A DNA stretch of 9,742 nt. It comes from Candidatus Aenigmatarchaeota archaeon. Its GTDB lineage: Archaea; Aenigmatarchaeota; Aenigmatarchaeia; PWEA01. The notes beneath the pieces were generated by a model, which worked only from the letters and a program-made list of their open reading frames with translations, was not told where the DNA came from and made no database searches. The stretch's first letter is position 1. Each line of letters starts with the position of its first letter. Position numbers and translations under genes: made by a program. The stretch spans positions 1 through 9,742 of the forward strand of contig PWFY01000026.1 of the NCBI GenBank assembly GCA_003554235.1, given 5' to 3'. Shown here one piece after another: positions 1-5,236 of the stretch.

Positions 1-138
1 GCAAGACTGGTTGCCGAGAACGACGACCTTGAAGAAGAACCGGAGGAGCTTAGGGTACATGTAGACAGTGGTAGATGTCCAAACGTACAGCCTATAGACA
101 CATGTACCCCGTTCGACGGTGTGGACTTTATCTGTTAA
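1..138 (+). CDS. C-terminal fragment of a probable type IV pilin-like protein
   Basis: The frame is open from base 1 and gives 45 residues before a TAA stop at 136-138; the start lies outside the window. The tail is acidic (EEEPEE), then has a short strand-like stretch followed by Gly-Arg-Cys-Pro-Asn, another Cys, and a Cys as the very last residue. This resembles the end of the pilin-like protein at 2551-3006, which has Gly-Thr-Cys-Pro near its end and also finishes on Cys. Together with its position at the head of a run of pilin genes, this suggests the last part of another pilin-like subunit. The family call is inference from this tail and the context; the N-terminal signal that would prove it is not visible. 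Three Cys are seen, so a partner may lie in the missing part. Confidence 0.6.
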   Translation, partial: ARLVAENDDLEEEPEELRVHVDSGRCPNVQPIDTCTPFDGVDFIC

Positions 139-145
139 GCGAAGG

Positions 146-154
146 CTTTTTATT
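146..154 (+). promoter_or_regulatory. TATA box of the first complete pilin-like gene
   Basis: A pyrimidine/T-rich TATA-like element (CTTTTTATT) is centred about 27 nt upstream of the ATG at 178, the usual archaeal distance from TATA box to transcription start. This points to a leaderless transcript beginning at or next to that ATG. A GGAGG at 155-159 is only 3 nt before the in-frame ATG at 163 and 18 nt before the one at 178, so it is poorly placed for either. Confidence 0.45.
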
Positions 155-177
155 GGAGGCAGATGAATTTGTTCTTG

Positions 178-660
178 ATGAACATTCGAAACAAAGGCAT
201 CTCCGACTACTTTTCACATATCCTTGCGCTTGCAATAGCCATAATAGTCCTATTTCTTGTAGCATCTACCTTTCACGAATACCATATAGGCCTTTCATCG
301 GTACACGAAGAATCCGAAGCAAACTTGGTCCTGGAAAACATAGCCTCGGTTAGTTTGAAGCTGCATTCTGAATATGGAGAAAGTGAATCAAACGGTTTCA
401 ACGGAACAATCCTGGCCAAAAAAAAGCTTGATCTCCCTGAAAAGATAGGTGGAAACAGATACAGGGTTTCCTTTGAGGACGAAGGAGATGCCTACATATT
501 CCTCGACATAACATCTCTGAGAGGAGAAACCTACAATAAAACCCTGTATGGCCTGGACATAGACCTAGAAGGATCTTTCCAGAGTCCAGGAGATGCACTT
601 GTTGAATACGTAGCCCATGAGGACTCCGACCTAATAAGAATAGGCGAGGCTGGCCTCTGA
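178..660 (+). CDS. type IV pilin-like protein
   Basis: This 160-residue protein has a class III (prepilin) leader, Met-Asn-Ile-Arg-Asn-Lys-Gly, followed by a hydrophobic helix of about 22 residues (roughly 13-34) and a mainly polar extracellular domain. Such proteins are cut after the Lys-Gly leader by a prepilin peptidase, and the helix packs into the filament core. The mature part has no Cys, unlike most neighbours, and carries sequons at NGT and NKT. I chose the ATG at 178 over the in-frame ATG at 163 because the TATA box lies about 27 nt before it, and because this leaves a short charged leader. It starts 39 nt after the preceding stop and has its own promoter. The overall fold is not recognised beyond the pilin-like N-terminus, so whether it is a major or minor subunit is unknown. 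Confidence 0.75.
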   Translation: MNIRNKGISDYFSHILALAIAIIVLFLVASTFHEYHIGLSSVHEESEANLVLENIASVSLKLHSEYGESESNGFNGTILAKKKLDLPEKIGGNRYRVSFEDEGDAYIFLDITSLRGETYNKTLYGLDIDLEGSFQSPGDALVEYVAHEDSDLIRIGEAGL

Positions 661-665
661 AAAGT

Positions 666-674
666 TATTTATTT
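666..674 (+). promoter_or_regulatory. TATA box of the second pilin-like gene
   Basis: TTATTTATT lies just after the preceding stop codon and is centred 26 nt before the ATG at 696. No ribosome binding site is seen in between, so the transcript is probably leaderless. Confidence 0.55.
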
Positions 675-695
675 AGTTCTGTTAAATCTATACCT

Positions 696-1520
696 ATGTC
701 GGATAAGGGAATAAATCAGCTAGACTTCGCAGTGTCTATAGCCATACTTATCACAGTCTTTGCCTTCACCGTCTGGCAGCTTTCAGACTACTACTCCGGG
801 CATATCCAATCCAAGGACTCACTGCAGCTAGAAAGCAGGGCCTTCAACCTTTGGGAAGTGGCCTTTGGACAAGAAGGTATCCCACCCGACTGGGACCATT
901 CCGACGAGGTGACAAGACCTTCACTGGGAAGTAGGATATGGAAAGTACCTGTTTATCTCGAGGAATACAACGATACAACGGGAAACTATACAATAGAGGT
1001 GCCTGTCTCGGCGGGCGAAACCCATGGAAGGCCAGGTGCATGGAAGGATTCGGTAATCGCCTTTGAGGACGGTAATGCGCTTCCGACCGACATAAAAAAC
1101 AACGATGGGAATGGATTCATTGAAGAGTTTGAGGTACTCTTTGAAACTGAAATGGAAGGTGGTGAAAACAAAACTGTTGAAATCTATTACTCCCAGGACA
1201 ACACAACCTCGGTGGAACACGAAGACCTCACCTACTCAGAAAACGCAACTGTGAACGCAACTGTTTTTTCTCCAACAGATGAAAAATCGGTCTCGGGCAA
1301 CAAGGCAAACAGTATGGAAGAATGGACCGTTGAACAGGTACGGGAAAGCTACGGTATAGAACATGGTTTTAGGGTTTATTTTTCTTCAGAAAACAAGGAC
1401 TTTTCGAAGGGCATGGAAATACCAGAGGATACAGATGTAGAAATCTACTCAGCCACAACCCTGTATCAGGCAAAAAACGGAACAATAGAAAAAATAAAAC
1501 CAAAGGCGGTCGTCTGGTGA
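696..1520 (+). CDS. large type IV pilin-like protein, rich in N-glycosylation sequons
   Basis: This 274-residue protein begins Met-Ser-Asp-Lys-Gly, then Ile-Asn-Gln-Leu-Asp-Phe and a hydrophobic helix (about 11-28). Counting from the residue after Gly, the acidic residue is at +5, as in bacterial type IV pilins, where a Glu at that place matters for assembly. The extracellular part is about 240 residues, long for a pilin, and contains seven Asn-X-Ser/Thr sequons (Asn 92, 97, 158, 169, 183, 187, 261), which suggests a heavily glycosylated surface subunit. There are no Cys. A stretch near residues 135-143 (NNDGNGFIE) resembles a calcium loop but does not keep canonical spacing. The gene has its own TATA box, and its stop codon overlaps the ribosome binding site of the next gene, so the two are likely co-transcribed. 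The downstream domain is not recognised. Confidence 0.75.
   Translation: MSDKGINQLDFAVSIAILITVFAFTVWQLSDYYSGHIQSKDSLQLESRAFNLWEVAFGQEGIPPDWDHSDEVTRPSLGSRIWKVPVYLEEYNDTTGNYTIEVPVSAGETHGRPGAWKDSVIAFEDGNALPTDIKNNDGNGFIEEFEVLFETEMEGGENKTVEIYYSQDNTTSVEHEDLTYSENATVNATVFSPTDEKSVSGNKANSMEEWTVEQVRESYGIEHGFRVYFSSENKDFSKGMEIPEDTDVEIYSATTLYQAKNGTIEKIKPKAVVW
1516..1520 (+). promoter_or_regulatory. Shine-Dalgarno GGTGA overlapping a stop codon
   Basis: GGTGA includes the TGA stop of the upstream pilin gene and is followed by AAAA and then the ATG at 1525. This is the archaeal anti-16S motif at normal spacing and indicates translational coupling. The same layout occurs before the pilus ATPase reading frame near 7081. 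Confidence 0.6.
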
Positions 1521-1524
1521 AAAA

Positions 1525-1893
1525 ATGAATAAAGGTGCACTCTTCACGATGGAAGCCTTCCTGGCTTCGACGCTTGTACTTTTGACTATTTTCTTTCTCT
1601 ACTCCGAACCGCCGGAGATGGTGGAAACAGAACAGAGAGAAATAAAACACAGACTGGAAGACTGTCTTCTTGAATTGGAACTAAACGGTATGCTGAATCC
1701 ACCAAACTCAACACTTGCACGTGACAGACTTGACGGATGTCTTCCTGATCCCATCAAAAGCAACCTTACTTTTTGTGAGAACGGCTGTGAAGATATCGAA
1801 ACCAATGGCAAGGATGTCATAAGCTCGAGGCGTTTTACCTTAGAAGAGGATGGAAACCCCGGCGAAATAATAGTCTATGGATGGGTAAAATGA
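1525..1893 (+). CDS. small type IV pilin-like protein with four cysteines
   Basis: This 122-residue protein starts Met-Asn-Lys-Gly-Ala-Leu-Phe-Thr-Met-Glu and continues with a hydrophobic helix to about residue 27. The Lys-Gly, Phe-Thr, acidic, hydrophobic pattern is a class III signal of the kind found in archaeal pseudopilins, with Glu at +6 after the Gly. The mature domain is short, about 95 residues, with four Cys (in EDCLL, DGCLP and FCENGC). An even number in a domain outside the membrane is consistent with two disulfides. Two sequons (NST and NLT) are present. The start follows a GGTGA site with a 4-nt gap after the upstream stop. The end overlaps the next gene by ATGA at 1890-1893, so this is an internal gene of a tight operon. 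It may be a minor pilin; no specific role can be assigned. Confidence 0.75.
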   Translation: MNKGALFTMEAFLASTLVLLTIFFLYSEPPEMVETEQREIKHRLEDCLLELELNGMLNPPNSTLARDRLDGCLPDPIKSNLTFCENGCEDIETNGKDVISSRRFTLEEDGNPGEIIVYGWVK

Positions 1894-2510
1894 TTCAAGG
1901 AACAAAACTACATAGAAAGGGACAGATAATTATGATAATAGGTATAGTCATGGCACTGGGCCTCTATATAATAAACATGAGTATAGGTACAAACGTTGGA
2001 AAACCTGTGACAGGAGCCACTTTCCCGGAGATGGGGGAATTGAACAACCTCGAACGTCAGTTAAGGAATACATATGAAATAGCCGCATTGAAAGGGGAGG
2101 ATCTGGAGGGAATTGAAAACAGGATTGGGAACTTCATAGAGTTTACAAAGGACAAAAACAGAGGCAGGGAAAAGAACTATCTCTACTCTTTGGCGACCTT
2201 GAATGATTCTTCGCTGGAGGTCTCTGCAACAAACTCACTCGGAAGGGACCTCAAAGACGTCAAAATCAATGGAACAGAATGCAGCTCGCGTTTGGAAAAC
2301 GGTGGAAGCTGTTACGTAGATTTCCAGGTAATAAACGATGATTCTGTGTTAGAACTCTCCTTTATTGACAGCCACAACGACAAAGATAAAACCAGGTATT
2401 ACGAAATAAAGGGAGGGTCATCAACGGCAATTTTCTATAGAATAGAGCTATCGCTTCCGGGAACTTGGATGGTATCAGAAGAAAGGGCCTGGTCAAAACA
2501 GATAAGTTAA
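1890..2510 (+). CDS. type IV pilin-like protein
   Basis: This 206-residue protein has a leader (MIQGTKLHRKGQ) with basic residues and the Lys-Gly-Gln motif, followed by a hydrophobic helix (Ile-Ile-Met-Ile-Ile-Gly...) of about 20 residues. Lys-Gly-Gln before the helix matches the archaeal prepilin cleavage region, where Gln is often the first mature residue. Two Cys (TECSS and GSCYV) lie close together and could pair. I chose the ATG at 1890, which forms an ATGA overlap with the upstream stop; an in-frame ATG at 1881 would add three residues and is the alternative. The last third looks beta-rich (YYEIKGG, AIFYRIELSL). It is translationally coupled to the gene before it and separated by 40 nt from the next, which has its own TATA box. 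Confidence 0.72.
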   Translation: MIQGTKLHRKGQIIMIIGIVMALGLYIINMSIGTNVGKPVTGATFPEMGELNNLERQLRNTYEIAALKGEDLEGIENRIGNFIEFTKDKNRGREKNYLYSLATLNDSSLEVSATNSLGRDLKDVKINGTECSSRLENGGSCYVDFQVINDDSVLELSFIDSHNDKDKTRYYEIKGGSSTAIFYRIELSLPGTWMVSEERAWSKQIS

Positions 2511-2512
2511 GA

Positions 2513-2521
2513 TTTATTTTA
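2513..2521 (+). promoter_or_regulatory. TATA box of the fifth pilin-like gene
   Basis: TTTATTTTA follows the preceding stop codon and is centred about 34 nt before the ATG at 2551. This would give a very short leader of a few bases. No clear Shine-Dalgarno sequence is seen. Confidence 0.45.
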
Positions 2522-2550
2522 AGTAAAACAGGAAACAAATAAAGTTTAGT

Positions 2551-3006
2551 ATGAAGAAAGGTATATCACCTCTCCTCGGCGCCTTGGTTCTTGTAGGGAT
2601 AGTCATAGCTGTGACGGCGATAGTCGGTCCCGAAATACTGGATTTTGTAGAGGGAAGAACAGGTGAGGCAACAGAAGAGTCCATAGACAGGATCATATGT
2701 GACAGGGCAGATATGTCTATAAGGAACGTCCAATGCAACCAGTACAATGGTGGTCATAATTTAAGTATAGAGGTGGAAAACACCGGCCACCAGGAACTAA
2801 CCGACTTTAAAATTGAGGCGCATCAAGACCTTACAGTTCATACATACAGTCCTTCTGGTGGTGATGAAATACTCCAACCAGGAAGTACGCGGTTATTTGA
2901 GATCGACGAATTTAAACATCCAGAAGTCGAGGAAGCAAGAATTCTATCAGGAACCTGTCCTTTAACTGCTTCGAGGACCATATCCCAGGAAGAGATCAAC
3001 TGTTGA
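2551..3006 (+). CDS. archaeal type IV pilin (archaellin/type IV pilin N-terminal domain family)
   Basis: This 151-residue protein begins MKKGISPLLG and runs into a hydrophobic helix, the classic N-terminus of archaeal type IV pilins (Pilin_N, formerly DUF1628), where Lys-Gly-(Ile/Val)-Ser-Pro-Leu marks the cleavage and assembly region. The extracellular part has strand-like segments (LSIEVENTGH, FKIEAHQDL) and an Asn-Thr-Gly-His turn, typical of the beta-sandwich of these subunits. Four Cys are present: two soon after the helix (IICD and VQCN), one in Gly-Thr-Cys-Pro, and one as the last residue. The same early-Cys plus late Cys-Pro/Cys-Thr layout occurs in the two minus-strand pilins at 4173-4637 and 4673-5197, so these three look like paralogues. 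The next gene begins 15 nt downstream and is probably co-transcribed. Confidence 0.88.
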   Translation: MKKGISPLLGALVLVGIVIAVTAIVGPEILDFVEGRTGEATEESIDRIICDRADMSIRNVQCNQYNGGHNLSIEVENTGHQELTDFKIEAHQDLTVHTYSPSGGDEILQPGSTRLFEIDEFKHPEVEEARILSGTCPLTASRTISQEEINC

Positions 3007-3009
3007 TGT

Positions 3010-3013
3010 GGTG
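3010..3013 (+). promoter_or_regulatory. Shine-Dalgarno GGTG of the LamG pilin gene
   Basis: GGTG lies 8 nt before the ATG at 3022 in the 15-nt gap after the preceding stop. The TATATAAA that follows it touches the start codon and is too close to serve as this gene's TATA box, so translation from the upstream transcript is more likely. Confidence 0.4.
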
Positions 3014-3021
3014 TATATAAA

Positions 3022-4170
3022 ATGAATCTACATGGTAAAGGCGTCAATCCCATAATATCTGCAATATTGGTCCTAGTGATATCAATAACTGGGATAGGCC
3101 TTGTTCTCGAGGTAGGGATGCCTGCAATAGAGAAAGGTAGGGAAATGGCAGTATTTGACGGTGCAGTGAGAGACTTGGGATCCCTCGAAAGTATTATAGA
3201 AAACGTGAAGTTGGGAGGTGAAGGAACCTCAAGGACACTTTCTCTCGAAGTAAGGGACGGGATGTACAATGTAAACGACACACACAACACTATAACATTT
3301 GCACATGAAATGGAAAATGGGTTCTTACCGTCTGCACTCTGCCGTTCAAAAGGAAACATTATCACAAAAACCTTTGGTGACGGAAGGGCGATGGACATGC
3401 GTTTCCAGGAAGGCATGGGTAACGAAACGATGGATTGCAGCCGATATGAAAACCACGGCAAGATACATGGTGCCAACTGGACAGATACTGTCTATGGGAC
3501 TGCCCTTAATTTTGATGGTTTGGACGATGAAGTCCAAGTTCCAGACGACGATTCCCTTGACCAAAATGAAAGTTTCACTATTTCTGCCTGGGTAAACTGG
3601 CAGGGAAACGTGGGTGATGTCCATGAAGAAGCAAGTTATATATTCGGAGCTTATCATAACTATGGTCTTGCGGTTTTTGAAGAGAACGACGAAATCTATC
3701 TTTCAGGGGGTTATGTATCTGGCTTTGAAATTCTTTCGGTCGATAGTAATAGTTCTCTTGATACAGAGAGGTGGTATCACGTTGCCTTTGTCTATGATGA
3801 CGAAGGTGATGCCCTGAGACTCTATATAGACGGAGAAAGGGACAATAAGGAAGAACATACTGATGGTCCAGATACCGACGACCACAACAAGTCTATTGGA
3901 TATGTGCCAGATACAATAAAAGAGGATTACGGCGCTTGGAAAGGATACATCAACGACGTAAGGCTCTACAGCCACGCACTTTCCGATGAAGACATACAAA
4001 GGCTTTCAAGGAGGGGTAGTCCAGGAACCTCCGACGAAGTCGAGGTGAAACTAATCCCTGCCGGCGTGGATATAAAATCATCATTGACTATGGGAAGCGG
4101 TTCACACAGCCTACTGATCAGGAACGTTGGTCATGGAGAAAAAGCTCAAGTGAAAATCGAACAACTTTAA
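3022..4170 (+). CDS. type IV pilin-like protein with an inserted LamG (concanavalin A-like) domain
   Basis: This 382-residue protein has three parts. Residues 1-30 are a pilin N-terminus: leader MNLHGKG, then VNPIISAILV and a hydrophobic helix. Residues about 65-115 are pilin-like (GEGTSRTLSLEV, then a strand-rich stretch). Residues about 124-331 form a LamG/laminin-G-like jellyroll. It opens with FQEGMGNETMDCSRYENHG, continues with YGTALNFDGLDDEVQV, SFTISAWVNWQG, RWYHVAFVYDD and LRLYIDGE, and closes with GYINDVRLYSHALSDEDI, all hallmarks of the family. Residues 340-382 return to pilin-like strands (IPAGVDIKSSL, SHSLLIRNVGHG). LamG domains usually bind glycans or other surface ligands, often with calcium, so this is probably an adhesive subunit. 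Two Cys (ALCRS and MDCSR) flank the insertion point. The gene ends 2 nt from the convergent minus-strand pilin. The pilin and LamG calls are firm; the ligand is unknown. Confidence 0.88.
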   Translation: MNLHGKGVNPIISAILVLVISITGIGLVLEVGMPAIEKGREMAVFDGAVRDLGSLESIIENVKLGGEGTSRTLSLEVRDGMYNVNDTHNTITFAHEMENGFLPSALCRSKGNIITKTFGDGRAMDMRFQEGMGNETMDCSRYENHGKIHGANWTDTVYGTALNFDGLDDEVQVPDDDSLDQNESFTISAWVNWQGNVGDVHEEASYIFGAYHNYGLAVFEENDEIYLSGGYVSGFEILSVDSNSSLDTERWYHVAFVYDDEGDALRLYIDGERDNKEEHTDGPDTDDHNKSIGYVPDTIKEDYGAWKGYINDVRLYSHALSDEDIQRLSRRGSPGTSDEVEVKLIPAGVDIKSSLTMGSGSHSLLIRNVGHGEKAQVKIEQL

Positions 4171-4172
4171 AA

Positions 4173-4637
4173 TCAATCGAAGCTTTCCACCCACTCATCT
4201 CTCCAGTCTTTCTGGACAGCCAACTCAAAGTTAGGGCAGTGCATGTTCCTTATCTCTATCCTGTCAGGACTGTCCACAATGTTATCCACAGTCATCTCGA
4301 CAGTTTCAAGTGCTTCCAGATTCTCGGGTTCAGGTTCCCTGTCTGTTTCAACCGTACCCTCTTCTAGGTTGTACGTAACAACCCTCATTCCCCTTAACGG
4401 GAAATCGTTCCTGCTTGTCAAAAAGAAGTTGAGTTCGCCGTTGTAGTCTATGGAGTTCAGTTTCAGATCAAGGTTGATCAATGTACAGTCGATTGTCCTT
4501 CCGGCATCCTCCCTAGCACCGTGTTCCCTTTCACCCACAAAATCTGTGAGGAAGCCGCTTATAACCACAGCTAGACTCATGACTATGGCCACCATCACAA
4601 CCATAGCAATTAGTGGAGATACGCCCTTCTCTGACAT
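4173..4637 (-). CDS. archaeal type IV pilin
   Basis: This 154-residue protein begins Met-Ser-Glu-Lys-Gly-Val-Ser-Pro-Leu-Ile-Ala with a hydrophobic helix to about residue 30, the standard archaeal type IV pilin N-terminus. The mature part has strand-like segments (LINLDLKLNSI, GELNFFLTSRN) and two Cys, one soon after the helix (TIDCTL) and one near the end (NMHCPNF). This matches the layout of the pilins at 2551 and 4673. I chose the ATG at 4637; an open frame continues to a TTG at 4676, but those 13 residues would give an untypically long leader and overlap the upstream gene. The gene follows the pilin at 4673-5197 after 35 nt with no clear TATA box between, so the pair is probably one transcript. 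Its 3' end faces the LamG pilin gene with a 2-nt gap. Confidence 0.87.
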   Translation of the reverse strand: MSEKGVSPLIAMVVMVAIVMSLAVVISGFLTDFVGEREHGAREDAGRTIDCTLINLDLKLNSIDYNGELNFFLTSRNDFPLRGMRVVTYNLEEGTVETDREPEPENLEALETVEMTVDNIVDSPDRIEIRNMHCPNFELAVQKDWRDEWVESFD

Positions 4638-4672
4638 CTTTAATCGAACCTGTGGAAAGTTGCGCTGCCTTC

Positions 4673-5197
4673 TCAAACCAGATCGTCTTCTTCTATTATA
4701 TACTCACTTGTAATTCCTGTACAGTCAAGGGAAACGATCTCTACTTCATCACCCTCCTCAAGGTTTGCTACATCATCCGACCCAAGTATAACATCATCGG
4801 TATCGGTCACATCGTCGGTTAGATCCACTGTCACCGTTATTCCTTCTTCTACGGGCCCATCTTCAAAGGGATCTGTACCTTCCTCGTCTTCGGGGTCCCA
4901 CTGAAATGAACCTGCGTAGACCTGGTCGCTGTAGATGTTTATTGTGACTCCGTTCATGTTCGAACCTATGCTCCTGAAGGAAAGAGTTGCGTTGTTGTCT
5001 TCATTCAATTCCGTGCTGAAGTCTGTTATCTCCATCCTCATCATACCACACTGAACAGGAGCAGCTCCTTCTATGTCTTCTCCCCAGTCAACAGCTATAT
5101 CTGTGAAAAAAGTAGCTACGACACTGGCTACTGCCACTACAAATGCTATAAGAATCACGGCAGCGATAAGAGGCGAAATACCTTTCTTCATAACCAT
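4673..5197 (-). CDS. archaeal type IV pilin with an acidic C-terminal half
   Basis: This 174-residue protein starts Met-Val-Met-Lys-Lys-Gly-Ile-Ser-Pro-Leu-Ile-Ala and has a hydrophobic helix to about residue 32 (VILIAFVVAVASVVATFF). It is a clear Pilin_N-type subunit. Cys occurs shortly after the helix (PVQCGM) and near the end (SLDCTG), as in its paralogues. The region of residues about 100-155 is very rich in Asp and Glu (DPEDEEGTDPFEDGPVEE and DDVTDTDDVILGSDD), more acidic than the other pilins. I chose the ATG at 5197 because a TATA box is centred about 28 nt upstream, suggesting a leaderless message; the ATG at 5191 (MKKG) is the alternative. It is the first gene of a two-gene minus-strand unit and lies 39 nt downstream of the pilus ATPase stop. 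A strong separate promoter would allow more subunit than motor. Confidence 0.87.
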   Translation of the reverse strand: MVMKKGISPLIAAVILIAFVVAVASVVATFFTDIAVDWGEDIEGAAPVQCGMMRMEITDFSTELNEDNNATLSFRSIGSNMNGVTINIYSDQVYAGSFQWDPEDEEGTDPFEDGPVEEGITVTVDLTDDVTDTDDVILGSDDVANLEEGDEVEIVSLDCTGITSEYIIEEDDLV

Positions 5198-5220
5198 CAC
5201 TAAGAACTTTTAGATTTGCA

Positions 5221-5230
5221 GTTTATAAAG
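5221..5230 (-). promoter_or_regulatory. TATA box of the minus-strand pilin pair
   Basis: Read on the minus strand the element is CTTTATAAAC, close to the archaeal TATA consensus, centred about 28 nt upstream of the ATG at 5197. It lies between the ATPase stop and the pilin start, giving the two downstream pilins their own, probably leaderless, promoter. Confidence 0.6.
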
Positions 5231-5236
5231 ATAAGG

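Noticed and set aside
1092..1130. EF-hand-like calcium loop (NNDGNGFIEEF) in the pilin at 696
   Set aside because: The loop is off by one residue from the canonical EF-hand spacing and lacks an acidic residue at position 1, so I do not call a calcium site.
3014..3021. TATATAAA as a TATA box for the LamG pilin
   Set aside because: It abuts the ATG at 3022, leaving no room for the usual 25 nt; no later start keeps the prepilin leader.
2838..3476. Minus-strand open frame of 212 residues across two pilin genes
   Set aside because: It lies antisense to clear pilin and LamG-pilin coding sequence, crosses the gap between them, and has no recognisable domain.
4243..4822. Plus-strand open frames opposite the minus-strand pilins
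   Set aside because: They are short, overlapping, low-complexity reverse readings of clear pilin genes; no ribosome binding site or domain supports them.
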